Source: a virus. Taken from it: a stretch of 44,290 bases of DNA. Each line of letters begins with the position of its first letter. Position 1 is the first letter of the stretch. The position numbers and the translations under genes were made by a program. This document shows positions 16,846-26,605 of this stretch, in pieces. The stretch lies in IMG/VR virus record IMGVR_UViG_3300030109_004106, positions 12,934 through 57,223 of that record; one strand, given 5' to 3'. Under the pieces are notes generated by a model. The model made no database searches. It worked only from the letters and a program-made list of their open reading frames with translations, and was not told the origin of the DNA.

Positions 16846-18564
16846 TTAATCGTCTTCATCTGGTCCATATGGATTTGTAGTATTAGATGAGGTGTAAAAA
16901 ATTGGATTTGCTGTGTAAAATATATAAACATAAACAGGTGAGTTTAACGTCCAATATCCCGTAGCCTGACTTGGTGGTTCAAAAATAAAATCAGAGTTAA
17001 AAGGCATTTTTAAATCTAGTATAGAGTAAGAACCAATATTACTATAGCCATTAAAATTAGTGCCAAGTGATTGCACACCACCACTCCAACTACTACCATT
17101 TGGTTGATTTAGTGTTGGTACGGGTGTACCAAAAGGACTATTGCTGCCAGATACAAAATTTTCATAATAAAAATAATTACCACTAGTGCTAACCATAGGC
17201 CACCTTATTGTTGTATTAAGAACATTGAAAAGCATTTCACTAGTGTTATTATCTCCATCGTAATCCCAAGTATTAAAACCCCAAGCATTTTGATTGTTGT
17301 TCCATTGATCGTTATCGTTTTGCATAGAAATTCTTGGCCAAGTTCCATTAGAACTATTAGGGCTTCCCCATTGTAGATCTGGACCATAACCACCAACTGT
17401 AAACTGCCACCTTAGCTCTCCACCATTAAGAAAGGAACCGCCTATAGAATTACCATATAAACCCTGGCTACCGTAATCTTCTATATTATTTCTTGCATGA
17501 GCTACACAATTTTCGTAAGCACCTGAACCAGCTTCATCTGTGTAAGTGTTTATACCAATATCAGTTTCAGCATTATAAAATGTTGTTATAAAAGGCCTTA
17601 CAATATAGCCGTCTACAAGATCGTTAATAAATTGCACTCCTAATAGTGATGTTTGACCCTCTCCATAACCTGTTGTTGAAAAGTAATCAGTAAGTGTCCA
17701 TCCTTTATTTTGATTACTACTTGGTGCGAATGACCCATATGCGCCACTAGAGCACACTTTGTTATCAACAATGTTTAACTGTTGATCATCGTAAGGCGAA
17801 TCAGCATAGTTATAAAACGCATAACTATCACTAGGAAAATTAGAATCAGTATTGTTAACATTCAACCTTCTAAGCCACATTTTACAGTTATTAATTAGAC
17901 CAACTCTTATTGGAATAAATCTAACTTCAAAAGGAGAGTTAGTTTGATAGTCTGGAACTACTAGTCCAGTTTCTTCATCTATTGTCCACTCATCATCAAG
18001 ATCCAGTGGTACCGCCGCGCCATCTATATCTATGTTTATAGTTAAACTTTCACTTGGCATTATAAATGTATCGTAAAGTACAACTGTAATTTCTATTCTA
18101 TTATTAGGACTTGTAGGATCAACTTGGCCTACTTGATCATAGTTTTGTGGACCTGTTGTGTTTCTAATAAAAATTCTATCTACATTTGAATCTAAAGTTA
18201 TTTGATCTCCTTGAAAATTAGTCGTGCCATTTATCCAAACAAAACTGTTAACTATTTCACCTTGGTTCTGGTAGTGTGGATCTTGATAAAAATAATAGGA
18301 GGCGGTAGTGGGTTGAAGACCTCCAATAGTAAAATTATTAGCGGCAACTCCATATCCAGCATCAGGTGATATTATAGCCTTGTAGTGGCCAACTGGTAGC
18401 TCAACATCTAAAAAACCAGTTAAATCCGTCCACATCTGTCTTTGAAGAGTTGATGTAGGCGAAAAGGGACCTGTCATTACTAATGGTCCATCTCCAGCGT
18501 CTTGTAACGTTGTAAAGAAAGTGCCATCTCCATCAACTGAGCAGTTTATTAAGTTAGTTGCCAT
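16846..18564 (-). CDS. Aromatic and Asn/Gly-rich tail appendage-type protein (572 aa)
   Basis: The 572-aa protein is unusually rich in Tyr, Trp, Phe, Asn and Gly, and poor in Lys. The central part contains runs such as NDNDQWNNNQNAWGFNTWDY, the kind of surface seen in carbohydrate-binding or fibre-tip proteins. The N-terminal third has an Ig-like feel (LTINIDIDGAAVPLDLDDEW). The C-terminus ends in an acidic tail, GPDEDD. No signal peptide or known catalytic motif is seen. It follows the 2040-aa tail protein after 10 bases. A role in receptor or glycan binding is plausible but unproven; a structural tail role is the alternative. Confidence 0.6.
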   Translation of the reverse strand: MATNLINCSVDGDGTFFTTLQDAGDGPLVMTGPFSPTSTLQRQMWTDLTGFLDVELPVGHYKAIISPDAGYGVAANNFTIGGLQPTTASYYFYQDPHYQNQGEIVNSFVWINGTTNFQGDQITLDSNVDRIFIRNTTGPQNYDQVGQVDPTSPNNRIEITVVLYDTFIMPSESLTINIDIDGAAVPLDLDDEWTIDEETGLVVPDYQTNSPFEVRFIPIRVGLINNCKMWLRRLNVNNTDSNFPSDSYAFYNYADSPYDDQQLNIVDNKVCSSGAYGSFAPSSNQNKGWTLTDYFSTTGYGEGQTSLLGVQFINDLVDGYIVRPFITTFYNAETDIGINTYTDEAGSGAYENCVAHARNNIEDYGSQGLYGNSIGGSFLNGGELRWQFTVGGYGPDLQWGSPNSSNGTWPRISMQNDNDQWNNNQNAWGFNTWDYDGDNNTSEMLFNVLNTTIRWPMVSTSGNYFYYENFVSGSNSPFGTPVPTLNQPNGSSWSGGVQSLGTNFNGYSNIGSYSILDLKMPFNSDFIFEPPSQATGYWTLNSPVYVYIFYTANPIFYTSSNTTNPYGPDEDD

Positions 18565-18574
18565 ATCGTATTAT

Positions 18575-21500
18575 TTAATCGTTTGGATCGTTTTGTATAG
18601 TTAAAGTTAAATCTCCATCAGCGTTGTTATCACCAGTTCCATCATCAATGTTATCTCCGCTGTCATCATCACCACCAGATTGATTACCATCTCCGTCTAA
18701 TAAAACTGTTTGAGGGGCTGAAAGTAAAAAACCTAAACCTTGAACATTAAAATCTTCTGTTTTTATTTCATCATATTCAGTTCCTTCTAATTTATTAAAC
18801 CATTTGTTTTCTTTGTTTTTAAAATCGCTAACTTGAGCGGAAGATAAATCTGTTACAAAACTATCTACATACCAGCCTTGTTTATCCGTAAACTTATTGT
18901 AGTATTCGTTATCTGTTGCTTTAAAACTATTTCCAAAGCTATCTGTAACATCTTCAGATGTAAATTTTTCAACTTTAGCTTGACTACCTTCATAGCCTAA
19001 TGTTTTGAAAAGCTTCACAGATCCAGGTAAACTTGTAAAAACAAACTTCAAAGTAGAAAAGTGTTGACTTCCATAAAAATAATTTCTACTTACAAGATCA
19101 CTATTGTGTAAATATATTTTATTATCAACACCAGCTAGATACCTACCAGAAATAGAGCAAGCTGAATCAGGACCAAAAGATCTAAAACTAACCCAACCCT
19201 TCGAACCTTCATTCCAAGCTACAGTATTAGAACTAGACAAGACGGTTCCTCCATCATAAGCTGTTTCAGAGTTAAAACCAAAAGTAATATTATACTCTCC
19301 AAGATCAGTATCAAAAGAACCTAATATTGAGCCAGCGCCGGATAAGTTATCTTTAAACCAAGTTTTCATACCTATACTTGATATTGGAGTTAAGCCGTCT
19401 TGAGATAATCTAAGAACAGCACCTCTTTGTCTATCTGTGAAATAAAGTCTGTATTGATCAGAAGCTAAAGATCTGGGGTCTGTTGATATACCGTAGTCAC
19501 CAGCAAACGGTATTGCTTGACCTAGCACTCTATCTGTAGCAATCATTTGCGGACTACCATCAGCATTAAATAAAGCATCTTTACTAGCTAGTACTTTTAG
19601 TATTTTATCTTCAGCTAAAACTATTAAATCAGAATCTCTTGTTTTTAAAGCCTGTATTGAACCATAAGAAGGGTTTATATCTTTAGTTATTTTTTCTGCA
19701 GTATTAAACTCATTTAAGTTGTTTACTTTAGAACCAGAGTTATATATACCAGAATATATTAAACTATTTGTTTTATGTTCTTCACCATAATTAGATATTG
19801 TTGTAGAAACAGCAACACCATTACCTATTTGAGGTGAATTAAAATCATCTCTTATTCTATCAGACTCTACTCCATTTCCAAAAGCATAACAGTTAAACCA
19901 ATTTAAATCAGTTTCATATTTCCAAACATCTTCGTCAATTAAATAAATACCATTAGAACCTTGTATTTCTACATAATAATAATACCCAGTCGCCATCCAC
20001 TCTACACCTAGGGTTGTGGTCATGTTGTCTGCTTCACCGTAATAGTTAAATATAAAACAACCAAGAGGTACACCACCCGGATTATCTCCAACTACTTGAG
20101 TAGTACCAGCTGTCGCCACTGCGTTAAAAGTAGCGGTGTCTGATATTATCTGCATACCACTATCCATATTAGCAGTTGCATTTGTTTGCTCCCACACATT
20201 AGTAGATTTATTATACACCTCCATTGTAAAAGATACATCATCAGCATTTTTAGATATTCTTCTTTGATATCTAGTATTTGTCTCACTAATGTTACCAGTA
20301 CTTTTCATTCTATCTAAAACCTTAGATTTAGTAATAGTTCCATCAGCATGTTTAAAGCCCATGATGTCACCAATACCAATATCATCTTTTTGATAAAATG
20401 GACTACCAACATTATTAAGTGATTTAATTTCAACAACAACACCTTCGTTTGAAAGATCTGGTTTTAAATTATAAACGTGAGTTCCTTTGGAAATAACAAC
20501 AGTAAAAGGAGACGATATATCTATATCAGTAAATCTAACATTATCATTAGAAACAACAGGCTTAGCTTCAGATATAGATAAGGTTGACGATGGGTTAAAA
20601 CCATCTCTAGACCCAGTTATTAAACAACTAGGCGGTATAAAACTATAAGAATTAAAACTATTTAATCTTATTGGTACCGCAGGAGAAGCTTCGTAGTAAA
20701 GCTCTAAATCTACATTTTCTTTAGGTTCAGTTTCCCAAACAGCTCTATTGTTTTCAGGTATAACAATTGAACCAGCATCTACGAGTGGAACCATTATTTG
20801 CATTATTATAACACTAGTACCATCGTGTCTCATTTCACCTCTAGGATCAAACTCACTAATATCTATACCGTCGTTAGTTATTTGGCCATCAACTAGTTTT
20901 CTAAACTCAAATTGTACGGAGTGTCGATGACACCTGTTACCTCCATTACTATCACTATCACTACAAAGATTACAACCTACAGTAACATTGACATCTGTAG
21001 AATATCCACTTCCTAATAATTCATTTAAACTAGCACCAGCTAATTCGTTACCCATGCCAGGGTCTTGATTTTTAGTAAAGTTTGCAACATAATCAGTTCT
21101 TTTTATAGGCACAGAATTTCCAGTGTATGGATCTGTATCGACAATAGTATATATATTATCAGGATCATCTTTAAATCTAAATCTAGTTCCAACAGCTATT
21201 TTATCATAAAAGTCAACACCCTCACCTGTGACACCTGAGGCGCCACCAGCTTGCCAAGATGATTCATTTTTTGATGTTTGTTGAGATAATACTAATCTAC
21301 CCATAGTTCCACTTGAAGCGCCTCCTTGATCTAAGCCATCTGGTTTATAAAAACTAAAACCATCATCATCATCTTCAAAACTCCAATTTCTAGCTCTAGC
21401 TTCATCAATAAACACTCTTGAGTACTTGTTTGTTCCACCAGTGGCTTCAGCTGCAGTAACAGAATTATCTCTATGGTCTTGCCAAAAGTTTTTTGTTTCA

Positions 21501-24500
21501 TCTGCGTTATTGACAAAGTTTCCGGAAGCTTGACTTGAGCTGCCAAAACAACCAAGACCCATTGTGTTTGGATCTTTATCACCGCCTGTATCATCAAAAT
21601 CACCTATAGTACTAGTATCAGTACCAAAATCTGTATTTGGTAGATAAGTACTACCACCAGTTGTATTAAATTTATAGGTGTTATAAGTTCCAATTGAAGC
21701 TGGGTTTTCTATACTTGAAGATATGTAACCTATTTGATATTCTTCTTGAACAACGTAGCTAGTTGTAGCAGCACTTAATACTTCTATATTTTGAGATATA
21801 ACATTTTCGTTATCTTTTTCAATTAATACAAAAAATCTACCATCAAATTCAGGTTTATTTTCTACAACATCTTCTACTATTTCTAAAAAATACTCTAAAT
21901 CATTTCCAAGAGCACTTAGTGTTATTCCTAAGTTGCCAGCGTGTGTAAAATAATCTATAACTCCTTGTTTCAAAGGTTCGTCCCATCTTAAAAAACAACC
22001 ACCTGCAGCATTCTCTCCTTGTTCAGCAAAATGACTAAGAGTTTGAAATTGATGATTAGTTAAAACTTGTGTAACGTCACCACCACTATCAACAACATCA
22101 GCAACAATTCTAAATCTTAATTCACCTCTTTTCTCATAACTACCAAGAATATTACCCCATTGGTCATCGGGGAGAGTTATTGAAACGTTATTGGCACCGT
22201 TATTAAAAAGATTATTAGGTTGAGAGTCATAAGTATTAGATGAACCAGGGGTTATAAATAAGTCATCATCGGTTAATTGTATCCTAGCTAATGTTCTTCT
22301 ATCTGTTTTTACAAAGTCTGGAGCTTCATTTTCAATAGCAATTACTTTGTATCTATTAGGTTCTAAAACAGGCTCTTGTTGACCATGCTTACTTTTTAAT
22401 AATAAATATGTTTCTTCATCAACTTTATTTCTATCAGCAGAAGCAAAAGATAACCATAGATTTTTTTGTTCTTCTGCAAAATACCATCTATCCATAACAA
22501 GATTATAGTATTCTGAACTAGTTTCTTTAACATAATATTTAACATAATCCATCCAATCAAGTGGTTCTCCACTAGAACCAGTTTGAGATGTCCAGTTTTG
22601 TTTTATAGTAAAAGAATTTTGATTAGCACAAAAAGCTTTATCAACTATAACATCACCTGTTAATGCCGAGTAATTTTGTGATGAATCTTTAAATAAGTAA
22701 GAAGAAGATAATACAGGTGTTTCTCTACCATACTTATCACCAAACAAAACTCCCCACTTATATCTTCTAGATGATTTAACTGATTTCTTAGGTGTTGTTG
22801 GAGATGGTGTTGCGTTACTGTTTAAACTTTGTATTAATGAAACAGGATAGTTTAAATCGTAATTTTCAACATAGTTGCCATAAACAAGTCTATTTGCTAC
22901 TATTTCTTGAGCTACAGCCTTTCTAGGAACGTTATCGTAGGCTCTTAATATTTGATTAGAATCTACAACAGTATGAATCATGTCTGATGTTATTGTTAGT
23001 TCACCATTTTTATTAAAAGTAGATGCCGCGCTAGTTGCTGTAAACTCATCCCATTCAGGATCTACACCTCTTTGTATTTTCTTAACAACATAAATAGTTG
23101 GTGAATCAGATTTTTTTAAAAGTATTTCTACACAAGAAACATCTAAAGGTCTATTCTTGTAAAATGGTATAAAGTTTTTTATAGTTAATTCTACAATGTT
23201 ATTTACCATACCTAGATTATAACCGTGTTTAGTTTCATACTTATAATCACCTGGTTCAAACACTGTGTCGGAAAAAGGTGAAAAGCTAGAGTACTCTCCA
23301 TCGTCATATATATATCTATAACCAAATCTAACAAAATCTAATTCAAATAAGGATTTATCTTTTTCAGAAACTATAACTTCAACTTGCCAACTACCATCAT
23401 TAACACCTATAGAACCTTGTTTTTCTAATACTAAAACTTTTATTTTATTAGATGTTGTTAGTATCTCTTCGTTGTCAGTATTAACATAGGATATAAACCT
23501 AGTTCTAACAAAAATATTTGGATTACCAGGTGCGGTAAAATTTAAAACTTCATTAGCTTTGTAAAATGTTCCATTATATTGACTACCTTCTAATATACAA
23601 GTTTCACCTACTCCAACGTTTATTACTTCTCCACCTATAGTTGAAGCAAAAGTATTATTGTTACCTAGGTTAGAATCAACTGTTATTAAAGGTGAACTTA
23701 AGTAATCTTCTTTAACCTCAATGTTTGGTGGAGTTGTTGGGGCTTTTCTTATTACGGTAACGTGCTCTTCTTTTAATTGGTCGTCTACACTAGAAAACTC
23801 TACATTTGATAAAGCTACATATGGATTTACATTGTAAGTATCGGGATTTTTTACTCTTAACTTTGTGTGACTAATATAACTACTAGTTCCATGTTTACAC
23901 TTTCCAATGTGGATTTTTTTAGGTTCCGAAGATCCATCTGTCCAGTATATATAATCATCTATTATGTTTACAGCACTAATTAAATGGTAACCATTAGAGT
24001 ATGAAGAAAAGTTTAAAACTCTTTCGGTGCTAAACTTAAAAGCTGTAGCAGCAGATAAATTAGTTTCTTGATACGTAGAAAACGTAACAACATTTGTAGT
24101 TGTATTAACAGATTCTATTCTTAATACAACATTAGGTGGACTTGTTGAACCTAATATTTGAACACTCATTCCAGCTCTATAAGAACTAGCGTCTATAAAT
24201 GTTAGTGTGTTCCAAGCTGAAGAGCCATCTGGCAGGTTAGCATCTAATATAGCTTGATCTTGCGTTTGGTTTATACCGAACACATCTACAACAACAGGTG
24301 AACATAAATTACTATCTAAATCGTATTCTATTATAGAATCTATAAACTTAACATTGTTTATATTAGAACCGAATATTGGACCGTTTGTAAAAAAGAAATA
24401 AACTTTATTTCTTCTTTCATCAGCAACACTAGCTATACACCTTGTTGATAAATTAGCACTTGGACCAAAACCAGTTGTATTACCACTATCACTAAGTTCT

Positions 24501-24697
24501 TTTACTAAGTATGTACCTTTTAAGTTTTGAACAGTTCCAAAATCACCATAAGAATCAGACTCTCCATAACCTTGTTCAGAGTCTGTAGTTCTAACTTGTA
24601 TATTTAAAGCATCTCTATACTCTCCATTAGGAACAAGTCTGTGGTCAAAATCTTTATTCATTTTGCCACCAGTAAAAGTACGTTTAAGTTCTGCCAT
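18575..24697 (-). CDS. Giant tail protein with propeller-like repeats (crAss-like stabilisation/hub type)
   Basis: The 2040-aa protein opens with LKRTFTGGKMNKDFDHRLVP then NGEYRDALNIQV, an N-terminal signature I recall from tail proteins of marine and crAss-like phages. Near 248-264 it has DDYIYWTDGSSEPKKIHI, and near 1750 RLYFTDRQRGAVLRLSQDG. Both resemble blades of a beta-propeller (YWTD or NHL type). Between them are long beta-rich insertions. Residues 1242-1259 form a Cys/His cluster (Cys1242, Cys1245, Cys1256, His1257, His1259) that may bind zinc. The C-terminal 40 residues are Asp/Gly-rich. The gene follows two ring proteins with a 3-base gap, so it probably builds the tail hub or the surface of the tail tube. 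The exact role is inferred. Confidence 0.75.
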   Translation of the reverse strand: MAELKRTFTGGKMNKDFDHRLVPNGEYRDALNIQVRTTDSEQGYGESDSYGDFGTVQNLKGTYLVKELSDSGNTTGFGPSANLSTRCIASVADERRNKVYFFFTNGPIFGSNINNVKFIDSIIEYDLDSNLCSPVVVDVFGINQTQDQAILDANLPDGSSAWNTLTFIDASSYRAGMSVQILGSTSPPNVVLRIESVNTTTNVVTFSTYQETNLSAATAFKFSTERVLNFSSYSNGYHLISAVNIIDDYIYWTDGSSEPKKIHIGKCKHGTSSYISHTKLRVKNPDTYNVNPYVALSNVEFSSVDDQLKEEHVTVIRKAPTTPPNIEVKEDYLSSPLITVDSNLGNNNTFASTIGGEVINVGVGETCILEGSQYNGTFYKANEVLNFTAPGNPNIFVRTRFISYVNTDNEEILTTSNKIKVLVLEKQGSIGVNDGSWQVEVIVSEKDKSLFELDFVRFGYRYIYDDGEYSSFSPFSDTVFEPGDYKYETKHGYNLGMVNNIVELTIKNFIPFYKNRPLDVSCVEILLKKSDSPTIYVVKKIQRGVDPEWDEFTATSAASTFNKNGELTITSDMIHTVVDSNQILRAYDNVPRKAVAQEIVANRLVYGNYVENYDLNYPVSLIQSLNSNATPSPTTPKKSVKSSRRYKWGVLFGDKYGRETPVLSSSYLFKDSSQNYSALTGDVIVDKAFCANQNSFTIKQNWTSQTGSSGEPLDWMDYVKYYVKETSSEYYNLVMDRWYFAEEQKNLWLSFASADRNKVDEETYLLLKSKHGQQEPVLEPNRYKVIAIENEAPDFVKTDRRTLARIQLTDDDLFITPGSSNTYDSQPNNLFNNGANNVSITLPDDQWGNILGSYEKRGELRFRIVADVVDSGGDVTQVLTNHQFQTLSHFAEQGENAAGGCFLRWDEPLKQGVIDYFTHAGNLGITLSALGNDLEYFLEIVEDVVENKPEFDGRFFVLIEKDNENVISQNIEVLSAATTSYVVQEEYQIGYISSSIENPASIGTYNTYKFNTTGGSTYLPNTDFGTDTSTIGDFDDTGGDKDPNTMGLGCFGSSSQASGNFVNNADETKNFWQDHRDNSVTAAEATGGTNKYSRVFIDEARARNWSFEDDDDGFSFYKPDGLDQGGASSGTMGRLVLSQQTSKNESSWQAGGASGVTGEGVDFYDKIAVGTRFRFKDDPDNIYTIVDTDPYTGNSVPIKRTDYVANFTKNQDPGMGNELAGASLNELLGSGYSTDVNVTVGCNLCSDSDSNGGNRCHRHSVQFEFRKLVDGQITNDGIDISEFDPRGEMRHDGTSVIIMQIMVPLVDAGSIVIPENNRAVWETEPKENVDLELYYEASPAVPIRLNSFNSYSFIPPSCLITGSRDGFNPSSTLSISEAKPVVSNDNVRFTDIDISSPFTVVISKGTHVYNLKPDLSNEGVVVEIKSLNNVGSPFYQKDDIGIGDIMGFKHADGTITKSKVLDRMKSTGNISETNTRYQRRISKNADDVSFTMEVYNKSTNVWEQTNATANMDSGMQIISDTATFNAVATAGTTQVVGDNPGGVPLGCFIFNYYGEADNMTTTLGVEWMATGYYYYVEIQGSNGIYLIDEDVWKYETDLNWFNCYAFGNGVESDRIRDDFNSPQIGNGVAVSTTISNYGEEHKTNSLIYSGIYNSGSKVNNLNEFNTAEKITKDINPSYGSIQALKTRDSDLIVLAEDKILKVLASKDALFNADGSPQMIATDRVLGQAIPFAGDYGISTDPRSLASDQYRLYFTDRQRGAVLRLSQDGLTPISSIGMKTWFKDNLSGAGSILGSFDTDLGEYNITFGFNSETAYDGGTVLSSSNTVAWNEGSKGWVSFRSFGPDSACSISGRYLAGVDNKIYLHNSDLVSRNYFYGSQHFSTLKFVFTSLPGSVKLFKTLGYEGSQAKVEKFTSEDVTDSFGNSFKATDNEYYNKFTDKQGWYVDSFVTDLSSAQVSDFKNKENKWFNKLEGTEYDEIKTEDFNVQGLGFLLSAPQTVLLDGDGNQSGGDDDSGDNIDDGTGDNNADGDLTLTIQNDPND

Positions 24698-24700
24698 ATT

Positions 24701-25591
24701 TTACTTTATTTGTTTACCCATACCTTTTAGTACTTGAGTAAATTCTTCTAGTTTAATATTTGATAATCTTATTTTTGCTTTTCTAGTTTCAGCAAATCTT
24801 TCTTTTTTAAATCTTGCTACTATAAAAGGTGGTATATTAGATCTTGTAGATACTATAGCATAAGCTATGTGTTTATAACAAGCTTCTTCACAAAATTTAT
24901 GCACAACCATTTCTGAATCTGTACCTAAACCATCACTAACGTAATGTAAGGTGATTGTTTCACCAGCTAGATCAGAACCAAACTTTATTAAACCTCTTAG
25001 TTGATCTATAAAAAAGCTACCATTTATTTGAGAGTGTTGTGGGTCTAGTCCATATCTTCTACCTTCTTTTGATATTTCTACATCAGTAGCACTATTAATA
25101 TCATAGTGATGATAGTCTATAGGTGTTTGACTCTTAAAGCTACTAGATGTATCACTAGGTGTTTGCTCTGTTAGATCATCACCAGTAAATTGATAAACAC
25201 CATCTACTTGCGCTATGGCAAAAGGATCAGATGTTTTTCTAGCTGGATATAAAATCCTCTCAATACCATCTTTACCTATTCTAACTAATTTAACATAGTT
25301 AACGTAGTCTTGAGGAAGTATCATAGATAGAGTGTTTGGAACCTCTATTTCTTGAGACTTAAAAGATCTTAACACATCGTATGATAATTCTTGTATAGCA
25401 CGCATAGCGTGAAACCTAACATCTGTTATAGATGCTTTTGATATAATCTTAGCTTCACCAATATACGCTATCATAAAATTATTAATTATATTTTCTAGCG
25501 TTGTAAACTGATAGTTTGTTGAGCTACCGTAAGAAGCTGGATTAGTAGCGTTGTAGTAAGTGTTCTGTGTTGTTCCGTCTAATAAACCCAT
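24701..25591 (-). CDS. Tail tubular / ring protein, crAss-like type
   Basis: The 296-aa protein contains FTTLENIINNFMIAYIGEAK at about 29-48, then IISKASITDVRFHAMRAIQE and LSYDVLRSFKSQEIEVPNTL. The combination of INNFM..Y.GE.KII, DV.FHA.RA.QELSYD, then LPQDYVNYVKL (114-124) is what I remember from the ring or tail-tube proteins of crAss-like phages and related marine podoviruses. In those phages it sits below the portal and links head to tail. The C-terminal half is charged and helical (CEEACYKHIAYAIVS, then KKERFAETRKAK). It lies three bases after the next ring gene and four before the giant tail protein. Confidence 0.8.
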   Translation of the reverse strand: MGLLDGTTQNTYYNATNPASYGSSTNYQFTTLENIINNFMIAYIGEAKIISKASITDVRFHAMRAIQELSYDVLRSFKSQEIEVPNTLSMILPQDYVNYVKLVRIGKDGIERILYPARKTSDPFAIAQVDGVYQFTGDDLTEQTPSDTSSSFKSQTPIDYHHYDINSATDVEISKEGRRYGLDPQHSQINGSFFIDQLRGLIKFGSDLAGETITLHYVSDGLGTDSEMVVHKFCEEACYKHIAYAIVSTRSNIPPFIVARFKKERFAETRKAKIRLSNIKLEEFTQVLKGMGKQIK

Positions 25592-25593
25592 GG

Positions 25594-26331
25594 TTAACTA
25601 TTTTTTTGTTGTAATTGTATCTGTCTTTCTACTAAAGCAGATTGTTGTAGCTGTTGATCTTCAACTATAACACCAGCTAGTTGTAATATTCTATTAACTA
25701 AGTTTTCTTCTTCAGATTTATGAAGTTCAAAATCTACTGCTAAGTTTCTGTTGTATAGTGCTTTTTGTTTTACTAACACATAGCTCCAATTAGGTTTATT
25801 AGGCCTTGCCAAATAATTGCAGTAAACATCAGTTAGTATAGTAACAGGATATATTTGTATTCTTCTTTCTCTACCAGTATTATCATCTTGATTTATTGAA
25901 AATCTAGTGTAAACAGGTCTAGTTAGTGTTGGAGCTAGAGTTTTTGAAGATAATATAAAACCAATTTCATTTTGATCTATAATATCTATTTTGTATGATT
26001 TAGTTAAATCATTACCAGGTCTATAAAATAAACCACCTATCTTATAGTTTTCAGGTAACATAGCTATACCACCACCATTAGACATATCTAAAAGTTCATT
26101 GTATTTTTCAAAATGATCTATTTTATCTTGAACACTAGTTGCGTTGTCAGAATATATAGTATCATTAGAAGCAACTCTTCTATATCTATCTTCTTCGTTA
26201 AAATAGTTTTCGAATATTTCCATTTGAGCTTTGTCAGCTAATAAGTTAAACTCTTGAGGCGTTATATAACCTCTTTGCTCTTTATTAGCTATAGCTAAAA
26301 CTTTTTGATATACTGTATCTACACTTATCAT
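25594..26331 (-). CDS. Tail ring / adaptor protein, crAss-like type
   Basis: This 245-aa protein begins ISVDTVYQKVLAIANKEQRG, then YITPQEFNLLADKAQMEIFE and NYFNEEDRYRR, an N-terminus I recall from a short ring protein of crAss-like and marine podophages. The pattern YITPQEFN.LA..AQ..IFE..F is distinctive. The middle has IAMLPENYKIGGLFYRPGND and then a strand-rich region. The C-terminus is helical and Gln-rich (EDQQLQQSALVERQIQLQQK). Its neighbours are a second ring protein and the 53-aa Cys protein. I infer that it is one of the stacked rings between portal and tail, without knowing which one. Confidence 0.78.
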   Translation of the reverse strand: MISVDTVYQKVLAIANKEQRGYITPQEFNLLADKAQMEIFENYFNEEDRYRRVASNDTIYSDNATSVQDKIDHFEKYNELLDMSNGGGIAMLPENYKIGGLFYRPGNDLTKSYKIDIIDQNEIGFILSSKTLAPTLTRPVYTRFSINQDDNTGRERRIQIYPVTILTDVYCNYLARPNKPNWSYVLVKQKALYNRNLAVDFELHKSEEENLVNRILQLAGVIVEDQQLQQSALVERQIQLQQKNS

Positions 26332-26334
26332 TTT

Positions 26335-26496
26335 TTAATATTTTTTATAAGGAAAATTTTTATTAAGCCATTTCTTTCTAGCATCACACCCACAATCAGT
26401 GTAACCCACAGCATTAAAAGCTAATTGAGTTAAAGTTTTTATACCAGTGGCTTTTGTAAACTTTTCTACTGTATCTCCTAGTCCTCTTGGTCTCAT
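26335..26496 (-). CDS. 53-aa conserved small protein with CGC motif
   Basis: The frame gives 53 residues, starting MRPRGLGDTVEKFTKATGIK and ending KKWLNKNFPYKKY, with DCGCDARKKW at about 34-43. I recall near-identical short proteins with GLGDT.EKFTKATGI and DCGC.{2}RK..LN..FPY in many uncultured marine phages and Bacteroidota phages, which makes it very likely a real gene. It lies behind a terminator and a copy of ATGTAACTATA, and its stop is four bases before the ring-protein start, so it heads the tail block. The CGC pair may bind metal or form a disulfide. Its function is unknown. Confidence 0.75.
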   Translation of the reverse strand: MRPRGLGDTVEKFTKATGIKTLTQLAFNAVGYTDCGCDARKKWLNKNFPYKKY

Positions 26497-26520
26497 AGTT
26501 TAATATATTTTATACTATAT

Positions 26521-26531
26521 TATAGTTACAT
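26521..26531 (-). promoter_or_regulatory. Copy of intergenic motif ATGTAACTATA before the 53-aa gene
   Basis: An exact copy of the 11-base motif on the minus strand, located between the terminator at 26551-26587 and the start codon at 26496 (24 bases between). Transcription would have to restart here for the ring genes if the terminator is efficient, so a promoter is a reasonable reading. The motif does not match the known Bacteroidota TAnnTTTG element. Confidence 0.45.
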
Positions 26532-26550
26532 AATAAAGTGAAAGGTTAGC

Positions 26551-26587
26551 CTTAAATAAAAATAGCCACCCAAAATGAGTGGCTATT
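26551..26587 (-). terminator. Intrinsic terminator after the 279-aa virion gene
   Basis: On the minus strand AATAGCCAC and GTGGCTATT form a perfect 9-bp stem around a 9-base loop, followed by a T-rich run (TTTTTATTT). It lies about 20 bases behind the stop of the 279-aa gene and ahead of the 53-aa gene. Confidence 0.8.
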
Positions 26588-26605
26588 AATATTAGCTAAA
26601 AGATA

